Part shown: one piece after another, positions 1 through 18,291 of the stretch
Numbering within the stretch: position 1 is the stretch's first letter
How the letters are laid out: each line of letters begins with the position of its first letter
From: Gordionus sp. m RMFG-2023
Taxonomy: Eukaryota; Nematomorpha; Gordioida; Chordodea; Parachordodidae
Length of the DNA stretch: 64,000 bases
Direction: 5' to 3'
NCBI RefSeq assembly: GCF_954871325.1
Contig: NC_088776.1
Coordinates: 41,868,569 to 41,932,568, forward strand
Program-made: the position numbers and the translations under genes
The notes under the pieces: model-generated
Told to the model about the DNA's origin: nothing
Database searches by the model: none
The model's input: only the letters and a program-made list of their open reading frames with translations

Positions 1-393
1 AGAATATTCTGATTGCAACTAAATATTAACTGAATGAAGTAGATTTCCTACATGTGAAACGAATCCCAAATATGCTTCTGCCATTTCATACTCGAAAAAA
101 TTTTTCACAATTTTAGGACAGCTTTTAAAATCTCTATTTAAGAAGTATTTTTTTAAGGGTTTGTAAAATTTTAAAATTCTATTGATGGCAGGTATTAATG
201 ACAACCACATGATAGGTATATATCGCAACAAATCACACCATTTCAAGTCAGACCACTTCACCAACTCTTTTAATATATTAACTCTTTTAGTTGATGAACT
301 AAATTCGTTAAAATATTTCATCACAATTATTTCGACATACTAGTACATTCATTGCCTTCTTGCAAGAATTATGTAGTATATGGCATATACTGC
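1..393 (-). pseudogene. hAT-type transposase relic, downstream part (cut by LTR element)
   Basis: The - strand has an open frame of about 101 codons (324 down to 19) with the pattern seen in the middle of hAT transposases related to animal genome-resident copies: a tract around residues 21-45 containing KWCDLLRYIPIMWLSLIPA, then a Lys-rich stretch and a conserved PEAYL-like segment (AEAYLGF). The matching upstream part of the same transposase lies on the same strand at about 5855-6420, on the other side of the LTR element at 394-5838. The LTR element therefore landed in this transposon. The relic runs off the left edge of the window, so its dimerisation domain and distal terminal repeat are not visible. 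The family assignment comes from recalled motif patterns, not from a search. Confidence 0.6.
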
Positions 394-672
394 TGTTGCG
401 TTATTCTAATTTCTTAATCTTATTATATATTTTTATAATCTAATTTTTTGTTATTTGTTATAATCTAATTTTATTTTATAAACGGCGTAACCTTACTTTT
501 TTAATATTATTTTACTTTTTTGTATTTCGTTTATATTCTAATTTGGACCTATAAAAAATGTATATAAGAGAAGTGTGAAATGAAAAAGTTAGTTAATAAA
601 ATATATTTTTTATTTAATAAAGTTAATAAAACATATTTATTATTCACCGGCACATATTCATGTTATTCTACA
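394..672 (+). repeat. 5' LTR of the young Ty3-type element
   Basis: This is a 279-bp TG...CA repeat matching 5560-5838. It is AT-rich, with a TATA-like run and AATAAA-like motifs in the second half (around 600-640), consistent with promoter and polyadenylation functions in an LTR. It is followed by a TGGTGCCTCC stretch that fits a primer-binding site. Confidence 0.92.
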
Positions 673-845
673 TGGTGCCTCCAGTTTTGGCAAAAGAAAC
701 TCGCCTTATGGAAAATTTTTTTAAAAATAAAATTTTTTTCCCTTTGTAAATATGGTTAATAAAAAAAATTATAAAATGGTACAAACAATTCTATATAAGA
801 TGGATAAAAAAAGGGTAAGTCATTTCAAAATTATTTTCATCAATT

Positions 846-1082
846 ATGTTCGCCTTCAAACTACTAAATGTACCCCATCAAATCTCCATCTACGATATTT
901 TGTTTGAGTTAACCTATAATTCCGATGTCAACTTTTATAGGATAGACGGTACGGAGGACGTGTTGTTTGAATTTATGAACTTAAGAGATATGATTAATTG
1001 TTTCGAATTGTTAAATGGGAAACATTACATTTATGGTGACAATGATTTCATTGAATTAATCTGTATATTTACCAAAACATGA
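846..1082 (+). CDS. Leader ORF of 78 codons in the LTR element
   Basis: This short open frame lies between the primer-binding region and gag. Its product would start MFAFKLLNVPHQISIYDILF and has no motif I recognise: no zinc knuckle, no protease or nuclease signature, no clear signal peptide. An extra ORF upstream of gag is not a usual Ty3 part. It may be a small accessory protein or a chance frame, and codon bias gives no help in such AT-rich sequence. Confidence 0.3.
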   Translation: MFAFKLLNVPHQISIYDILFELTYNSDVNFYRIDGTEDVLFEFMNLRDMINCFELLNGKHYIYGDNDFIELICIFTKT

Positions 1083-1158
1083 ATAGCTATACCAAAAATT
1101 TGAATTGATAAAATAATAAATGTTATAATTGCTTATTTATGTGTCTTATTAATTAAAT

Positions 1159-2640
1159 ATGGAAATTAAACAAGAATTTACACATAAGATCCCTAAGTTA
1201 GTGGGTCCTCTTACTGAAATTTATTTAGACAGAATATTAAATTACTTTTCGACCAGTACATTATCGGACTCTATTAAAATTAATACTTTGCTTAATAATT
1301 TATCAGACGAAGTTTTTGACGACATTAAGGCAATTTGTTCTGATACCGATATTTTAGATCTTAAAATTGTGATTAAAAAGTTAACCTATCTTTTACCAGC
1401 GCTAAATTTAAATACTTTAATTAATAAATTTAATCTTCTTCAACAAAACTCATCAGAGAGTTTTATGCTGTGGTACATTAGAGTATCGAAACTTCATAAG
1501 AAATGTAATTTTTTGGACGATAGTAGATTAAAAGAGAAGTTACGGACATCTACTTTAAACGATAAAATTAAATACAAATTCTCCAAAAATTTTGACCTTA
1601 CATTGAATCAGATGGTGGAATTAGGGGTGAAACTGGACTCTAGTAATATTAAGTCTGAGGATAATGATATAAGTTATATAAATAATGACAAAAAGTCCGA
1701 TAAAGATAAAAATTTTTGCAGTAGAAATGATAATAATTTTAGAAATAATTTTAGAAATAATTATGATAATAGATATAGAAATGGGAATTACAATAATAAT
1801 TTTAGATACAATTATGGTAATAATAATTCGCGATACCACGATAATTATAACAATTATAACTATAACAATTATCGCTATAATAATAATAATCAATCGAATT
1901 TTGGTAGAAATAATACATGGTATGATTATAATCAAAGAAAACAAATCCAATACGGTGACGGAAATCGTAACAATTACCAATCTTATTACAACAACTCAGA
2001 TAATTATAGAGGTAATGATAAGTATCAGAGAAAGCAAATACAATATAACAACAACTCAAATAATTATAGAGGTAATGATAATATTCAGAGAAAGCAAATA
2101 CAATATAATAACAACTCAAATAATTATAGAAGTGGCGACGAAAATAATAAAAAGCAAATACAATACAATAATGATTACAACATGAATATTGAAGAAATTA
2201 TTGAAGAGAAAGTTGATTCTACAAAGAACAAAGATGATAATGATTTTAATGTCAACAATTTATCTGGTGACGTGATTAATGACAAAGATAACGCATTTAT
2301 GACTACTGTAAAAGTGAACGATGTTGTTACTTGTATGCAAGTGGACACTGGATCCAAATACACTATCATACCTCATGGTCTGGCTAAAAAACTTGGTATT
2401 AGAGATCTTAAGAAATCTGAGCTACAACTCACTGCTTATGACGGGAATTTAATCAAAATCATAGGAACTACTCAAGTTAAAGTGACTTATGATGGTATGT
2501 CCAAATATTTACAAGCGGTAGTGGTTGAATCAAGTAAAAATGCTTTGTTGGGACGTATGTGGATCAATGCTTTCAAAAATATTTTAAATAAATTTATAGC
2601 AAATATTGACACTAATTACGAAGATGAAATTAAAAAATTG
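1159..2640 (+). pseudogene. gag and protease region of the young Ty3-type element
   Basis: The first part is a gag-like helical protein that begins MEIKQEFTHK. It is followed by a long Asn/Tyr/Arg-rich tract (about 1690-2180) with three near-identical internal repeats ending in KQIQYNN. I see no CCHC zinc knuckle, so the Asn/Arg-rich tract may do the nucleic-acid binding (inference). A retropepsin-type aspartic protease follows, with the active-site string VDTGSKYTIIP at about 2341-2373 and a later LLGRMW motif. Treated as a fossil part of the 394-5838 element. Confidence 0.85.
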
Positions 2641-2689
2641 ATTAAAGAGTGTGAATCGAAATTAACTAATGGGCCAATCAACAAAGCAA

Positions 2690-5121
2690 GTGTCAAGTTA
2701 CATTTAAGAAGTGATGCCCAACCTAAAATTATACCGCCTAGACGTATTCCTTATTCAAAAATTAATCTTGTTAGTAATGAACTTAAAAAATGGATACATG
2801 ATAAAATAATTGAGCCGGTGAATGATGTCCGATAGGCAAGTCCTGTTACCGCTGTCTATAAAGAAGATGGGAGCATTAGGCTTTGCGCTGATTTTAAGGA
2901 TTCTGTAAACCCAGCTCTAGAAGACTTTAGATACCCTCTACCACGAATTAATGATCTAATTGCTAAACTTTCGGAAGGAAAGAAATTTACGAAGATTGAC
3001 TTTAAAAATGCTTTCTTACAGATTCCAATTGATAAAAGTTGCAGAAATATTTTAACCATATCTACGCATAAGGGATATTACCAATTTACTAGACTTCCTT
3101 TTGGGCTTAAGACCTCATCTGCAATTTTTCAACAGATTATGGATCAAATCTTCGGGGACATGGATGACGTTATATTTTATATTGATGATTTACTTATAAC
3201 TGGAAAAAACGATGAAGCCCACCTAAACAACATAAAAAAAGTATTTGATAGAATATCATCGTTTGGGCTAATACCTAACTTTAATAAAAGTGTGTTCTTT
3301 AAAAACAAAGTGAGGTTCCTGGGTCATGATATTGACGCTAAGGGGATTCATGCTAATCACGACAAAATTGAAGCAATAATTAATATGCCAGAACCAAAAT
3401 CAGCTGCTGAATTATCAACATTTCTGGGAATGGCTGGCTACTATAGAAAATTTTTGAACAATTTTGCGGAAATTGCCGATCCTCTTTATAAGATTGTCAA
3501 TAAAGAAAAATGGGCTTGGAATCTAGAACACTCTAAAAGTTTTAATGATCTAAAGAAGTTAATTAGTCTTCCACCTGCTTTGACATATTTTAACCATGAA
3601 TTACCTATAGGGATAGCCACTGACGCATCAAAATGTGGTTTAGGAGCTGTTCTATTTCATATTGAAAAAGATGGTAAAGAAAAACCTATAGCTTTCGCGT
3701 CGAGAACTTTATTAAAATCTGAAATGAATTATACCAATATTGAGCGTGAGGCTCTCGCTATAATGTTCGCCATAAAGAGATTTCAGGAATATTTAATAGG
3801 CACAAAATTTACAATTATTACTGACCATAAGCCTCTAGTTCACATCTTCACCAAGGGTCTTAAGGATAATAGCACCATGTCGTTAAGACTCCAGAAGTGG
3901 AATATTACATTAGGAGGATATGATTTTTATATAAAGTATAAAGCCGGTAAATATAATGTTGTTCCTGATTGCCTTTCAAGATTACCACAAGAATGTCGTG
4001 ATGAAACTATTGAAAATGTAACCATTATAAATGAATATGAGGACTTACCTATTAACTTTGATCAAATCCGTGATGAAACTTTGAAAGATACGGAATTAAA
4101 ACAAGTCATAAATGATATTAATAACAACAGACCTATAATGAATAATATTTATAAAAACATTGAATTGGAATTAAGTATAATTAAAGATTGTCTTTACAAA
4201 AGCAATAAAATTATAATTCCGTCTTCTATGAGAAAAACTATACTACAGTCATTACATGAAGGTCACTTGGGAGCAGGAAAAATCAAATCCTTAGCCAAAG
4301 ATTACATGTGGTGGCCTGGCATAAATAATGATATTGTTATGGAAGTGAAAAGTTGTGATGATTGTAATATATATCACGATAATCCTATAAAGATACAAAA
4401 ACCATGGGTTTCGGCAACTAAACCGTTTGAAAGGATACATATAGATTATGCGGGTCCGTTTTTCACAAAAAATTGGTTGATAATAGTCGATGCCTACAGC
4501 AAATTTCCAATTATTATTCCTGTTAAAAATATTACGACTAATGTTACTTTAAAAGAAATCTTTAAAACTATTTCGCTATACGGAATACCTGAAACTATAG
4601 TTACTGATAACGGTACTAACTTTACGAGTAACGATTTTGAAAAATTTTGCAACAATTTTGGTATTAAACATGTGCTTACATCTGCTTATCACCAGCAATC
4701 CAATGGCCAGGTTGAACGCATGGTTAGCACGTTCAAAACACACATGAAAAGGAATATTAAAATAGACCCAGATATCGCACTTAGCAAATTTTTACTTAAT
4801 TACAGAAATACGCGTAATGATACTACAGGAGTTACACCATCACAGAGAATGTTTAATCAAGATATTAGAATTAAATGGGACTTATTAAAACCGATGGAGG
4901 AAAAGAAGAATAAAATAAACGTTACTTTACCACGAAATAGAACTTTTAACGTAGGAGATTTTGTTTGGTATAAAATACAAGGTGATGATAAATGGTGCAA
5001 AGGTATAATCACGGATTCTTTTAAGGAGGGAAGTATGGACAAAAATATAAAAATTACTGATAATAACGATTTAACACCTATCTTTAGACCTGTGCGAATT
5101 AAAAAAAACCTGCTTATTTAA
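2690..5121 (+). pseudogene. Reverse transcriptase, RNase H and integrase region of the young Ty3-type element
   Basis: Motifs appear in Ty3 order. Reverse transcriptase has LPFGLK and the catalytic YIDD (about 3179-3190). RNase H has the TDAS, ERE and TDH patterns (about 3619-3830). Integrase has an HHCC zinc-binding module (HEGHLGAGK ... CDDC, about 4255-4368), then a catalytic core with IDYAGPF and TDNGTNF and the downstream HQQSNGQVER block. The integrase C-terminus ends near 5121. The order RT-RNase H-IN assigns it to Ty3/gypsy rather than copia. Confidence 0.9.
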
Positions 5122-5559
5122 AAGACTATGTAACTTAAAATATAAAATAAATATTAAATTGTATAAACTAAATTAAATATTAAAACGCTTATATTAAAAC
5201 GCAAAAAATTAAAACGCTAAAAATATAACAATCTTATTGATTTATCATTCTTCATTTATTCTTATGATGAACTATTATTTCTTATTCGCAACTTATTTAT
5301 GATAATAACAATTTTGGAAAAAATGATAATAACAATTGAGTACTATCAAACAAGCTATGATTAATGGAGACAATTTACGATATGGATATCAAGCTTGTTA
5401 TTAAACAAACCAACGTGCAAAATCGAATTGATCAAACCAACGATTTGGACAAGCCAACGTTATGATGATTTATGATACAACTTGATTACCAAAATGGTTA
5501 ACCACTTGGACAACAAACTCTCTGTGTCTTCTCCGATGAAATTATCAGAAGAGGGAGAA
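5122..5559 (+). repeat. 3' non-coding block of the LTR element, with AAAACGC and CCAACG repeats
   Basis: This stretch lies between integrase and the right LTR. It has a run of AAAACGC words (about 5165-5222), then CAA-rich words such as AACAAACCAACG, TTGGACAAGCCAACG and TTGGACAACAAAC, and ends in the polypurine tract. The same succession of words recurs at about 37980-38480 at the end of a degenerate relative, so the block is a conserved non-coding part of this family. Its role is unknown. Confidence 0.7.
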
Positions 5560-5838
5560 TGTTGCGTTATTCTAATTTCTTAATCTTATTATATATTTTT
5601 ATAATCTAATTTTTTGTTATTTGTTATAATCTAATTTTATTTTATAAACGGCGTAACCTTACTTTTTTAATATTATTTTACTTTTTTGTATTTCGTTTAT
5701 ATTCTAATTTGGACCTATAAAAAATGTATATAAGAGAAGTGTGAAATGAAAAAGTTAGTTAATAAAATATATTTTTTATTTAATAAAGTTAATAAAACAT
5801 ATTTATTATTCACCGGCACATATTCATGTTACTCTACA
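5560..5838 (+). repeat. 3' LTR of the young Ty3-type element
   Basis: This 279-bp repeat has the same length as the 5' LTR and differs from it at about one position by eye. It is preceded by the polypurine tract and followed directly by hAT relic sequence. Confidence 0.92.
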
Positions 5839-6710
5839 ACAGCCAATTGGTATTAATTCATTATTGTGCTGCCTCAATTCGGTAACTTTGGTTTTTGCCA
5901 AAATTTACAGAGGCATTATCAGTGCAGAAAGCTGACATGGAAATCATTGATAACCCTGAATCAGCTATATTTACCATTATGTGGCTAGCTACATTGAAGG
6001 ATTTTTCACTATCTGAGGAAAATTTTTTAACAGTTTTATTGAAATGTTCTTATTCTTGTTGAAATGGCGAAGGATTGAGGGAAATGTTTTAATATTTCTC
6101 TTATTAGATGCATCTGTTAGAATTGCATATGGATGTCCATCTTTCAAATCTTCTAGAATTGACCTCTAGGATTCAGATACTAAAACACTTGTGATAGCCT
6201 TGCTCATTTTTGTTCTGCCATAAGTAAGGTTTGCACTTATATTGGAGTCGTTAAATATCATGAGAAAAATATTCGACCCACATTGTGATGATATAGCTCT
6301 GTGAATTTTGAACTACATGATAGATGTATACAATTTCCGCAAATGTAGTTGCATCTGTATTATTTATTATTTTTGAAAATATTTTTGTATTGCAATCGAT
6401 GTTGATATACTCCCCTGTACTGACTTATATGAATGAAATGATGTTGATTTATTATTGGATAAAAATAAAACAGGATAGATAGAAATTTAAAAACATGTTT
6501 TTCGAATAAATATTTAAAAATTTATTTTAAAAATATCAAATAATCAATTAATGTCTCTCAAAATTATTATTTATATATTAAAAACGTTAAAATACTATTA
6601 AAAAGAATCGCGGGAGATTTTCAAATGCGGTAGTTTTGCGGGAGAGAGATGTCTGCGTGTAAACTAAAAAATTGCGGGCTCCCGCTGATGGGGGAGACAT
6701 GACAACCCTG
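5839..6710 (-). mobile_element. hAT transposon relic, upstream end and N-terminal transposase part
   Basis: Read on the - strand, the outer end starts CAGGGTTGTCATGTCTCCC at 6710, a typical hAT-style terminus (CAGGG). Coding remains lie at about 6420-5855 in more than one frame. They include TFAEIVYIYH, a CGRTK-like RTKMSKAI segment, a DGHPYAI-like segment and an ADNAS-like NASVNFGK segment, which is the pattern of a hAT transposase family common in animals. Frameshifts and stops interrupt it. The transposase continues at 324-19 across the LTR insertion. The + strand base after the terminus (6711 on) belongs to an older pol fossil, so the hAT inserted there first. Confidence 0.65.
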
Positions 6711-8710
6711 CTGATAAGGGGTATTTCCGTTACCGACGATTGCCTTTTGGATTGGCAAGTGCACCCACTATATTCTAGAGATATATGGATGAGTTGCTAA
6801 AAGATTGCCAAATGACTGATGTCTACTTAGATTACTGATTATTTCTGGTCGAAACGATGAGGAGCACATGAATAATTGGCGAATCGTGTTAGACAGATTA
6901 CAGACGACCGGTCTAAGGCGATATTGACGAAAGAGATTTTTACAAAAATTGGTTTCATTTTTAAGGGTGATTATAAATTCAGTATACATCCTAATCCAGA
7001 AAAGGTGAATATCCGAAATGCAGCATAACCTAAGAATATACAACAACAGATTTTTTCTAGGACTCATGAATTAAACGTTTTATTCGTAATCTATTAAGCA
7101 GTTGTATTACATAGATTAACGAGCCTGAAAGTACCTTGGCGGTGGACTAAAGATGAATAAATTTACTTCTATGAAATTAAAAAATTATTGTCTTCTGAGG
7201 AAAAGTTAATTCCTTATAAAGCGCAGTTGCCTATAATTTTGGAAATGCGACGCATCAGTATTAGGGGCTCTGTTGTTACATCAATTAGTAGACGGAAAAC
7301 AAAACCTATTTCGTTAGCATAAGTACTTTATTAGAATCTGATAAACACTACGCTCTGATTAATAAAGAAGTTCAAGCAGTTTTATTTGGTAGAAAAACTT
7401 CATTTATTTATTTAAGGTAGAAAATTTTAACTTCGAACTGATCATAAACTTAGAGCAATTATTTGCGGAGCACGATTTACCTAAAATTTCTAATAATCGT
7501 TTGACACAATGGGCCTGGAAGATGGCTTCTTATGATTTTACAATAGAATATAGACCTGGTAATAAAAATATAATCGCTGACGCAACATCAAGACTTCCGA
7601 TATTAGACATGGAAGAGAATCAAGATTCTAAACATGCTTTGGATATTCGAAGTATTAATTTGGATGATATGCAATTGTCAGAAAATATTTTACGAAAAGA
7701 GCTGTAATATTGAAAAAAATAGCAATGCCTATTCAGCAAAGTGGCGAAACTTTAAGAAATTGTTAGTTTCTATAATCGACTGGAGGAGCTTTCTGTCGAT
7801 CGTGATATAATAGAACGGAATAGGAGATTGATTATTCCTAATAAATTAAGAAATGCAGTGTTAGGAATAATTTATCGGAGACATCCTGGGGAAAATGTAA
7901 TAATCTATTTTTAGATTGAATTGTTGTTGGCCTAGATGTGATGTTGATATAAAAAAAATTATCAAAATATGCTCTGGATGCCAGAAAAATAAACCTGGTA
8001 TTCTTGGACTGTTGGTAAGGGATCTTGGGAACCAATCCATATTGATTTTGCTAGACCAGTGGATTCGCGATATTGGCTAATTGGTGTAGATTCCTAGTCT
8101 AAATATACCTCTACTAACGGTTAAAAAAATTTTCTGCTAGGTTTGGAATACCCAAATAGATTGTGTCAGACAATGAACCACAATTATTATTATGGGAATC
8201 CCATAGGTATTGTGATTTAAATAACGTACGTTTAATACGTTCGGCATCCTATCGTCCAAAAACTAATAGAATGGCTGTTTGAAAGGTCTCTATTTATGCG
8301 ACGAGAGAGTCAATTAGTGAACCAGAAGAAGCTCTGACACGGGTTTTAACAACCACCTATTGGTGGAGCATAGCTCTACAGGGAGATCTCCTGCCAGGAT
8401 TATGTTTGAAAGACAATTGAAAATAAGATTGGACTGGATCAGACCAAAAGTTAGACATGAAATAGAAAGCTAATGAGAGACAAAGTCATAATCATAATTT
8501 ACATTCGAAAGAGAGAAAATTTGAAATTTTACAACCTGTGTGGTTAAACAACTAGAACACCAAAAGTTGGAGAAAGGGAGTGATCAAAAAAAAGAACAGG
8601 GTTATACTCTTATAATGTTAAAACTCCCTAAAGAACATTGCGGAAACATGCAGATCAGTTAAGAAGTCGTTTAATTATTCCGAAGAACTACAGAAATGGT
8701 TGTTCCAGTA
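6711..8710 (+). pseudogene. Ty3/gypsy-type pol fossil
   Basis: This old, heavily broken pol region shows RT (RLPFGLA, then a YMDE-like stretch at about 6740-6830), RNase H (about 7180-7560, ending in EYRPGNKN and ADATSRLP) and integrase remains (about 7790-8560). There are many breaks (ten or more by eye) and no LTRs were found. It is unrelated at close range to the young element at 394-5838. A hAT transposon is inserted at its left edge. Confidence 0.8.
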
Positions 8711-8829
8711 AATGAAGCAGGTACAAATATTGCATTATATTGTTCATCAAGAAACCGTAAACCTACAAAGAGGTTTGATGAGGAAATCTAACTTTAAAAT
8801 GTTTGAAGGAAATGGAAATGTAATAGATT

Positions 8830-9243
8830 CAGAGTTGTACAAAAGATCTTCTTTGAAGATTTTTGAGCGAGATCTAGCTCAAAAATTTGAGCAAGATCTT
8901 TGAAGATCGTAAAATTTGAAGATCTTTTATTTTTTTAAAATTTTGTGTAACGATCTTCAAAGATCTTCATGATATTTATTTTTTTACCCCTTTATTAAAA
9001 GCCCAGATGTTTTTCAATTTTCATCAAGGCAGGAGGAGAGGTATAAAACATAAAAGAAATATTATATTAATAAAATTGAAAAACATCTGGGCTTTTAATA
9101 AAGGGGTAAAAAAATAAATATCATGAAGATCTTTGAAGATCGTTACACAAAATTTTTAAAAAATAAAAGATCTTCAAATTTTACGATCTTCAAGGATCTA
9201 GATCTTTGAAGATCTTTTTATTTTGAGCAAATGTACAACTCTG
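8830..9243. mobile_element. Long-palindrome MITE 5' of PSMD7
   Basis: The sequence is an inverted repeat whose inner arms, 8903-9021 and 9072-9190 (119 bp each), are almost perfectly complementary around a 50-bp spacer. Outer ends match as CAGAGTTGTAC on the left and GTACAACTCTG on the right. Within the arms the palindromic words GATCTTTGAAGATC and AGATCTT recur. GATT flanks both ends and could be a 4-bp target duplication, but this may be chance. The element ends 242 bp before the PSMD7 start codon. I see no coding potential. Confidence 0.8.
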
Positions 9244-9485
9244 GATTGTGTTATATGTTATTTATTATATATTATATAAAAAAAGAATATAACATTTTGA
9301 ATAATTAATAAATATGATGTGATTTTTAAAATATAAAACGATATATATTAAAATACATAATTAGTAGTAGTCGTTTTATTAAAGTATTGATTTTACAATC
9401 TACACATGGTCTCTCTCATTAAATCTATTTATCGACCAAGTATCAACTTACTTTATCATACATTCATTTCATTTCTTAAGAACTT
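9244..9485 (+). promoter_or_regulatory. Presumed PSMD7 promoter/5' UTR region
   Basis: This is the AT-rich interval between the palindrome and the PSMD7 ATG. It holds several TATA-like runs (around 9250-9350), too common here to be diagnostic. No CpG-rich or initiator element stands out. Assigned by position only. Confidence 0.3.
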
Positions 9486-18127
<8,642 letters not shown>

Positions 18128-18218
18128 CTCATTGATGTTACATTAATATTTTTATTACTAAATTTCGGATGCCTCGTGATTTTACAGTTTTCATATATCA
18201 TATATTTTTCTTTACACT

Positions 18219-18224
18219 TTTATT
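18219..18224 (-). terminator. Candidate poly(A) signal of the convergent kinase gene
   Basis: TTTATT on the + strand (AATAAA on the -) lies 68 bp downstream of the kinase stop codon. It is only 4 bp from the PSMD7 signal on the other strand, so the two transcripts probably overlap at their 3' ends. Confidence 0.55.
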
Positions 18225-18228
18225 GAAA

Positions 18229-18234
18229 AATAAA
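18229..18234 (+). terminator. Candidate poly(A) signal of PSMD7
   Basis: AATAAA lies 102 bp after the PSMD7 stop codon, followed by an AT-rich stretch and a GT/T-rich run (18243-18264) that would fit a downstream element. It lies before the end of the convergent kinase gene. Confidence 0.6.
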
Positions 18235-18291
18235 ATATAAAAGGTGTTAATTTGTTGTTTTTTTAGTGAAAACACTTTTTTTAAAAAACTT

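Larger units (their letters stand above)
394..5838 (+). mobile_element. Young Ty3/gypsy-type LTR retrotransposon
   Basis: The element is bounded by two 279-bp direct repeats (394-672 and 5560-5838) that start TGTTGCG and end CTACA. By eye they differ at about one position. A TGG-starting primer-binding-like stretch follows the left repeat, and a purine-rich tract (about 5548-5559) precedes the right one. The flanking 5-mers ACTGC and ACAGC match at four of five bases and are a plausible target duplication. Internal order is leader ORF, gag, aspartic protease, reverse transcriptase, RNase H, integrase, which is Ty3 order. It looks almost whole, with about one break. The near-identical LTRs indicate a very recent insertion. 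It sits inside a hAT transposase relic. Confidence 0.93.

Noticed and set aside
1621-2185. Ile-rich and Tyr-rich frames overlapping the Asn-rich gag tract
   Set aside because: Shadow frames of the AAT/TAT-rich gag repeat; the gag frame is longer and continuous with the protease.
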